From Nephrocerus scutellatus (Eukaryota > Arthropoda > Insecta > Diptera > Pipunculidae), in NCBI GenBank assembly GCA_947095585.1, contig OX352761.1, positions 85,750,419 to 85,814,418 on the forward strand: a DNA stretch of 64,000 nucleotides, in the 5' to 3' direction. The notes under the pieces were generated by a model. It searched no databases. It was not told the origin of the DNA and saw nothing but the letters and a program-made list of their open reading frames with translations. Position 1 is the first letter of the stretch. Every line of letters starts with the position of its first letter. The position numbers and the translations under genes were made by a program. Shown here in pieces: positions 57,976 through 64,000 of the stretch.

Positions 57976-58639
57976 AGTCTCTATATAAAAAACAAAAAAA
58001 AAAGATATACTTATTTGGCGAGGTGACATATTAATAGCGTCAAATAAGTTAGCCAAACAAATAAGTATCTTATTGGAAAAGTACCTAAGTGCATGAACTC
58101 AACTAAAACTTTTCAATCGTACTCCAGTCCAGAGTCCTTAGCAGTGTTTATAGTGGAGTACAAAGCTCTTCTTAAACCGTTGGCAGCCAAAGGATAGGGA
58201 TAAAGTTTTACCACTGAATAAAACAAATAATTTATATAATTAAGCAGGTACCCTGAAGATTTAATTACGTGACTTAATTCACATATAACGGATGCAGATA
58301 TTAATAATTATGTATCTATTTCATTTTTGTAGGGGAACATGGAGAAAATATTCATAATGTGAATTGCAGTAAAGTTTTCGTATTTAACTAAAATATTTCC
58401 TAAACGCCTGGCTTAATTTTTAAGGTCGGAATGGAGGAAATATTTTGCTTTGTAGCTATAAAATAAATCAATCCAATAGAGGACTGAGTGAAATCTTAAC
58501 CAATCAAACGGAAGAAATGTTGCATTTTAGATGTCAACCAAAACTTATTTGTGTTCGTTCAGTACAATTGAAGTGACAATTTAAGCTTAACGTAAAGCCT
58601 AAAGTTAATCTCATGCATTTGGTTAAGCAGTTCTCAAAA

Positions 58640-58992
58640 CCGCAGGTTAAGGATGTACAGAAAAACAAAACATCAAATATCCAGATGCATTCCACCCATT
58701 CTCGAACCCATCCGTAATACCCGTGCCTCAACTCGAGCCCACTGGTCTACCATTAGCCCTATTTTCGGACGTACTAACCAATTCAAAGATTACTTCTTTA
58801 GCCACACTATAGTTATGTGGAATGAATTGCCGGATTCTGTGTTTCCGCATTTATATGATCTCCAGTCGTTTAAGACACACGTGCATAGACATATCATCTT
58901 TTTCTCTACCTAATTTTCTAACGCCCACGCTGTGCTAAGCATTATAAGGGTGCAAATACCTTTAGCGTGAGTAGGTACATTATAAAAAAAAC
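58640..58992 (+). mobile_element. CR1/Jockey-like 3' end, antisense to scro, next to exon 1 donor
   Basis: The frame 58653-58913 encodes a reverse-transcriptase C-terminal tail: IPPILEPIRNTRASTRAHW, SPIFGRTNQFKDYFFSH, MWNELPDSVFPHLYD, SFKTHVHRH. The 3' UTR (cattataagggtgcaaat) and a run of eight As end at 58991. Extreme 5' truncation. The open frame over all 86 codons suggests a fairly young insertion. Confidence 0.7.
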
Positions 58993-59014
58993 ACAATCCA
59001 CAATTCAGACTCAC

Positions 59015-59475
59015 CTATATGGCGATGGAGGATTGGCGCTGAGCTCCAGTTTGCGATATGATTCCTCAATCGGACTTAAAATATCAGTTACACTGAACGG
59101 TGTCGAGTGACTGCTGTTTAGCAACGTATTATGATGTTGATGATGCAGATTTTGCAAATGTTGCAAATTGGCTAAGTTGTGATGATGGTGATGATGATGG
59201 TGATGATGTGCGGCGGCAGCTGCTACTGCTGCTGCTGATGCGGCGTTCCCTGTTGAAACCGATAAGGCTGTTTGTTGGTGTTGTAGTTGCTGCTGCTGGT
59301 GTGATTGTTGTTGCTGCTGCTGTTGATGTGCTGTTGTTGTTGTCGATTTAGGAGACAAACTCATTACCAAGTCGACGCCATTTAATTCCGTTAACAGACC
59401 GTTTTCCTCGTGACCATGATCCTCCGCAAAGGCTCCAGAATTATTCTGATGTATATTTGCCAGTGTGGCTGACAT
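59015..59475 (-). CDS. scro: scro coding exon 1: N-terminus with TN motif
   Basis: Residues 1-153 and two bases of codon 154, 461 nt. ATG at 59475-59473 opens MSATLANIHQNNSGAF; it is the first ATG of the frame, although its upstream context is not proven. After LVMSLSPKSTTTT come Gln-rich (7 and 4 Gln), Ala-rich and 10-His tracts. The conserved tinman motif TPFSVTDILSPIEESYRKLE lies at about residues 125-144; in NK proteins it binds Groucho-type corepressors. The donor is CATATAG/GTGAGT at 59014-59009. Homopeptide tracts are commonly length-variable. Confidence 0.93.
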
Positions 59476-61600
59476 ACGCGTTTATATTGGATAGGATAAC
59501 AAAACTTATCACAAACATAAAAAAATTGTTTTGTAGAAAAACTCGCGCACACCTTTTTTTTAAAGTGAATATTTTTTTTGTTGGGAAATTAAGAAATTGA
59601 CCGAAACTTCATATCACACTGCAGTAACATTAAAAACCCCCGCTTCTTAGCCCTTTATTTCCGGAAAAATGCCGAAATCTCGCATAATATTTGTATTTTC
59701 TACCACATACAGTTGATCATAAAAGCCAGCAAAATTATTCTGAAATAATTGAAAATTTTATAAAAAATCCAGTAGGTAGACTAACAATTTATTAGTTCTG
59801 ATTGAAATAGCAATAGCAATAGCAACAACACGCCAAACGAAAATAACAAATGTTGTAGGTAAATTATTTGCTCCAAATATTCGCTCTAACATCTATTAAA
59901 CTCAAAATAAAACTAAATCCTTTGCATCTAAATAAACATTACCATTGCGGTAAACTTGAGTTTTCAATGTGAATGTTGGTGTTTCTATCTACATTAAAAA
60001 AATTACAACATGTGTAAGTACGTTTGTATAACGGGCGTTGCTATTTCCTGTCACTGTTTCCGCATTCACATCAGGGAATTCCAACATGACAGGACGAGAC
60101 ATTTTCTGCCTTCGCAAAGATAAGTCAATTTCTTAGGAAATGTTATTACTTCCTAAGATCGCATCATAACAAAACTAGAAATGTTGGTGCAGATACGAAT
60201 GTGTAATACGGATAAAAAATCTATTATTTTTCCATAAACATCAACATAGACACGAAACTTCACATAGCTCGGGAGGACTTCGTGTATATCTATGCATTAG
60301 GATCGAAACCGCAAGTTTATTCATACACACGTTTGCAATGTCTAAACGAAAATTTTTTTTACTAAGAGAGCCAAATAAAAGAGAGAAAAAATTGTGAATT
60401 ACCACCTCATGTTTATTTACACGAGAAAGTTATGCGCGCGCTTTTTTAACTCATTCTACAGCCATAAATAATGATGGCACGAGTGGACTGCACTTTTCTT
60501 ACCAAGATTCACGTGTGAAAACTTTTTGTTAGAATATACAAAATTATTTTGAATTTAGTTTATCATTATCTTCTATGTTGATCATTGTCATTTCAACCCG
60601 CACTTAGACAGCATCTGTTTTGACAATATTTATAATATTTTCAAACTAAAAAAGTTCACAACTACTTAACAACTGTTTCTGTTAATAAAGTCATGTTCAG
60701 TGGGATAAATGTAAGAACAAAAATTAAAGATGGAATATTGCAGATCGCATTGATTCTCATGATATTGTTAAATGAACTCTTAGGAGTTATTGCGACTATC
60801 TATTTTATTTCGTTTTTCCAATGAAATGAAATTTAATAATTTTTGAATTTTGGAACAACCATTTGTGCGCCAGAATTTTATACAATATTCCATGAGATAA
60901 GAACACCGTAAATTTAGCAAGTTTTCCTTCTAACTCTTATGATTTCGAAAATACTTGTTCAAACTTTTCCGACTCATGCATAAAAAGCTTAAGGTAAATG
61001 CCACACGGTTGCAATATCTAATAAATTTAAAAGAGTATAGGTACCAATAATGTTTTCAGAAAGGAGCTAGGTTTGTTTAAATTAGGTTTCAACATCTTAT
61101 ATAAATATGTATTATAAACAAAAGCAATAATTATCGAAATGATGAAAAGAACAACGCTAATCTTCAAATTCAACAGTCTGTATGTTCCGTTGGATAAAGC
61201 GCTAGAGCATTTATTTTATTTATTTTTTGAATTTTGCCAATATCTAACCCTGAAGGTTTCAGTTTTGTGCAATGGTAAACAGCCCCACTAGTAAGTATAT
61301 AATAAACATTTCTAAAGATTGTTCATCAAGAATTGATTTTAATTGTTGTGTTTTCTAACACACCGCCCCGAAATTAATTTTAGTTATAGATATCTAATGC
61401 TAATAAACCATCTTGATGTTAAACGGATAGATACTTGCATGAATGTACGTTGTTTTTTTATTTTGACATAGCTTTTATTAAAAAAAAACTTGAAAGCACA
61501 AATATAGTTTATGATAAATAATGTCCTTTCGTATTGGTAATTTGTTTATCAGATAAATAATAAATAACGCTCGAAACGACTCGATGGCGGATGGCGCTAC
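59476..61600. other. scro 5' flank / probable 5' UTR, proximal part
   Basis: AT-rich with no coding frame. It should contain at least part of the scro 5' UTR, but no transcription start or upstream exon can be placed. Confidence 0.35.
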
Positions 61601-62700
61601 ATCAAACGGTCTCTCTTGAGTCACTTGAGTAGATGCGGTGATGATGCTCTACTAAACGATTTTCCGCATGTTCAATTTTGAAGTAGTTCAGTGTCGAAGT
61701 AGGGCGTGTTTAATATTTATCAGTTTTTTCTTATAGGTGACCCTATAAAAGGCACTGAAACGAAAAGCTAAACACAAACACACACACCCGAAAGCTCACG
61801 CAAAAAGGACATCGCCTAAACCATATTTCGCGAAGATACTGCTTAAATTCAAGAACTGCTTTAACTTGGCAACAACAATAATGATAACAATAAAGCAACG
61901 ATAAAAACGCGACAGCGACGGTACAACACAGACCTTGCTGGTAGCGATAAGGAAGAACGGACAAGAAGAAAAAACTTTTCGACAAAGCCAAAACAGAATC
62001 TACAGTAAATTTATTATGAATATCCACTCGACACGATTCCGTCAAATGAAATAAGAGGTCTGAACAGTACTGACGAGTGCTTCACAGATGGCTTCTGGAA
62101 AGCCCTCGAATAAAACTTTTTCCTATAGTCTCCAGCGAGTGTATATCCGTTTAAAAGCAAAAAGTGGTTGCTTCACTCTCTCACTGGTCCAATCGTTTAC
62201 GCTCGCGCTCGCTCACACGTATTGCTTGAAAGGTGTACCCATTCAGTGCTAAGCAAAATATTTTACACACAAAACACACTGCAATGAATTGGTCGGTGGG
62301 GTAGTTCAGCCAGCTAGGTATAAATATTTGCTAGACTGTAAGGCACTATGAATTGCCATGTTCACATATCGCACTCTCTCTGTCTTTCGAACAAAGTCAC
62401 AGTTCCCATCCCACATGCCGTTCTCATTCTAACTCTTAGTACTATGGAGACGGGCTTATACGTTTCACCGTCACTATGGTATCGCTACATTGACAATGGC
62501 TGTTGATGATAGTATTTTTCACACAACACAATAATGTTCGCCCCTCTCAAGAACAACTCAAGAACTGAGCGAATTTGTGTGTTTTTTGCATGAGTTGCAG
62601 TATAATTATTCCCAACTGTATCTGAACGGCATCGAACGAAGGAAGGAATAAGAGCGCTTTTATCGCGAGCGAAAGTAAGAGAGGCAATTTAACAAAAAAA
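61600..62700 (-). promoter_or_regulatory. possible scro promoter/enhancer region (GAGA-type and NK2-type motifs)
   Basis: Several CTCTC/GAGAG motifs occur (about 61610, 62175, 62375 and 62675), in keeping with GAGA-factor-type promoters of fly developmental genes. A TCACTTGA site (TCAAGTGA on the other strand, an NK2-type core) lies at 61621-61628. TATA-like sequences occur mainly on the plus strand (61744, 62319). No start site can be fixed; the span is a suggestion only. Confidence 0.2.
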
Positions 62701-64000
62701 ACCTATTCAAAATTGAATAATATATCCATGCATAATATTCTATAATTGCATATATTCAGCTGTAGTCTATATGTAATATCTTAGGTATGTATGTACATTT
62801 GTATACCTTTATATAAATTTATATTTTTATATTTTAATTCTGAAAACCAATAATAGTAGGGACAATATGTATTAACCGTTAGCTAAGAATAATAAGGCTA
62901 CAATACATATATACCTACCTACTTATATATATAACGCATAAAAATTATTATTATTTATTCAAGCAGATTTAGACTTGAAACATTAAGATGAACGCACGCT
63001 AATACCTGCCGAGTCATTTGCGATAGGTGGTATATTTGCGATTCTAACTAAAAGAAACTGCTTTCAACACTACTTCGACCTACGAGTCCGTTTTGATCAA
63101 CAATTCAACATCATTACGTCCTGCTAATATCTACCTCGATACATAAGGTTGCGAATCGAAGCAGCGACTTTAATGTCTCATCTAAAACACATGAAACTAC
63201 AACTTCTTGAAATCTAAATATCATAGTTATAACAAAGCAAATAGGAAACTGAAATAACATAAAAGTTTGGATGATTAACTTTTAATTTAACGGTGGTGCA
63301 TTAATAAATAGGTTATACCTATACAAACTAATCTGATCTAACAATCCAAAAAGCTAATCTAAAAAATATCTAAATTTTCTTGTATAAAATGAATAAAACA
63401 GAGTAGCGTACCGATATACATAGATATATTTGTACCTATGAACTATTTTTTTTATGGAAATATAATTCAAAAATTACACATAGGTAGGTACCTAATAACT
63501 TAAATTTAGATGATATTCTTTTAATATCTACTCTAAATACTTATAAGTCCACACATATAAAGCTTTCGCTAACGATTTGGTTCAAGGAAGATTTCCTATA
63601 ACTGAAAGATTATGATTGGGATTGGTTTTAGTTAAATTTTTTTGTTCCAGATGCATAGCGGGTAGACCAACAACTCCTGCTATGGAATGGTACTTTAAAG
63701 GCGTAATAATATAAAAGATTTGAATTTATTTTGCTTTAGGCTATCAATTTAAGAAAAAAACGGACGTCTGCTTTCAGCTTGGAAGTTTCTTTCTAAATTA
63801 ATTGGCTTTCCCTTTTGCAGGGTTTAAATCCTTAATTTCATCTTCTGATACAGATTTAAGAAAAATTTAAATTCATAGATCTTTAAAACTAATTGCGTTT
63901 AGAAAAATAATTCGGAATACCTAATTATTTAATATTTGCATAACTTTTACCTTTATAGGTAGGTATATATATATATATATATATAAAGTACATATATATA
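62700..64000. other. upstream sequence, nothing recognised
   Basis: AT-rich to the window end, with a TA run at 63965-63984. No repeat family or gene recognised. Confidence 0.4.

Larger units (their letters stand above)
7102..59475 (-). other. scro: scarecrow (scro) gene span, six coding exons
   Basis: Joining the six exons gives 1461 nt, 486 codons plus TAA, with every junction in phase and every intron GT-AG. The protein has in order: a low-complexity Gln/His/Ala N-terminus; a tinman (TN) motif, TPFSVTDILSPIEE, at about residues 125-138; an NK2.1-type linker; the homeodomain at 264-323; an NK2-specific domain, VAVPVLVKDGKP, at 344-355; an 11-residue poly-Gln at 365-375; a Gly-rich stretch; and a C-terminus ending LQGRAW. 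NK2.1 proteins are nuclear transcription factors; in Drosophila scro acts in brain and pharyngeal development. Introns 1-5 measure 1433, 11028, 13972, 21477 and 3002 bp. The fly protein is of similar length from memory. Untranslated exons and alternative isoforms cannot be seen. Confidence 0.92.

Noticed and set aside
59100..59351. Plus-strand Asp/Leu-rich open frame
   Set aside because: Antisense shadow of the His/Gln/Ala repeat region of scro exon 1.
61744..61751. TATAAAAG sequence as a promoter
   Set aside because: It is on the plus strand, pointing away from scro, and no plus-strand gene follows within the window.
61743..62045. Minus-strand 100-residue open frame upstream of scro
   Set aside because: No recognisable domain, Cys/Tyr/Phe-rich chance composition, and no splice context linking it to scro; more likely 5' flank or untranslated sequence.
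62623..62664. Minus-strand GATAAAAG and TCAGAT as TATA/Inr for scro
   Set aside because: Spacing of about 40 bp is too long for a TATA-Inr pair and both matches are imperfect.

Overview
The window reads as an AT-rich, repeat-laden insect nuclear locus, most likely from a higher (cyclorrhaphan) fly; the species cannot be fixed from sequence alone. It contains one recognisable host gene, on the minus strand: the NK2-class homeobox gene scarecrow (scro, orthologue of vertebrate NKX2-1/NKX2-4). Six coding exons can be joined with consistent phases and GT-AG boundaries into a 486-residue protein. In transcript order they are 59475-59015, 57581-57370, 46340-46189, 32216-32121, 10643-10557 and 7554-7102. 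The homeodomain is spread over three small exons separated by introns of about 14.0 and 21.5 kb.

Almost everything else that can be identified is transposable-element debris. Bases 1-4560 are a pile of decayed non-LTR retrotransposons (two RTE-like families tail to tail, an R1-like piece, and a duplicated fragment). Bases 4900-5460 hold a Helitron-like end and a G-rich degenerate repeat, followed by the scro 3' flank. Intron 5 (7555-10556) carries an RNase H-bearing non-LTR remnant and two dispersed repeats. Intron 4 (10644-32120) is the richest: a 1.6 kb foldback element, a complete-ended small Helitron, head-to-tail copies of a modular repeat (called family Y here), a palindrome built of about 180 bp units, and pieces of CR1/Jockey-like, I-like, Tc1, hAT and Gypsy elements. 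Intron 3 (32217-46188) carries two copies of a foldback MITE, more family Y, an RTE copy with a GAT-repeat tail and a hAT-like composite. Intron 2 (46341-57369) carries an RTE copy, a Tc1 remnant, family Y variants, a SINE-like sequence and a Helitron interrupted by a retroelement. Intron 1 (57582-59014) has a CR1/Jockey-like 3' end whose tail lies about 20 bp from the exon 1 splice donor.

No element here looks autonomous: every transposase or reverse-transcriptase frame is broken or truncated. Bases 59476-64000 are the upstream region of scro, with no protein gene and no confidently placed promoter. The most unusual structures are the 180 bp-unit palindrome (17160-18880), the family Y elements that keep the same ends around unrelated tandem arrays, the foldback family, and a 241 bp retroelement fragment flanked by a 9 bp target duplication. 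All family assignments come from reading motifs by eye; no database search was run.
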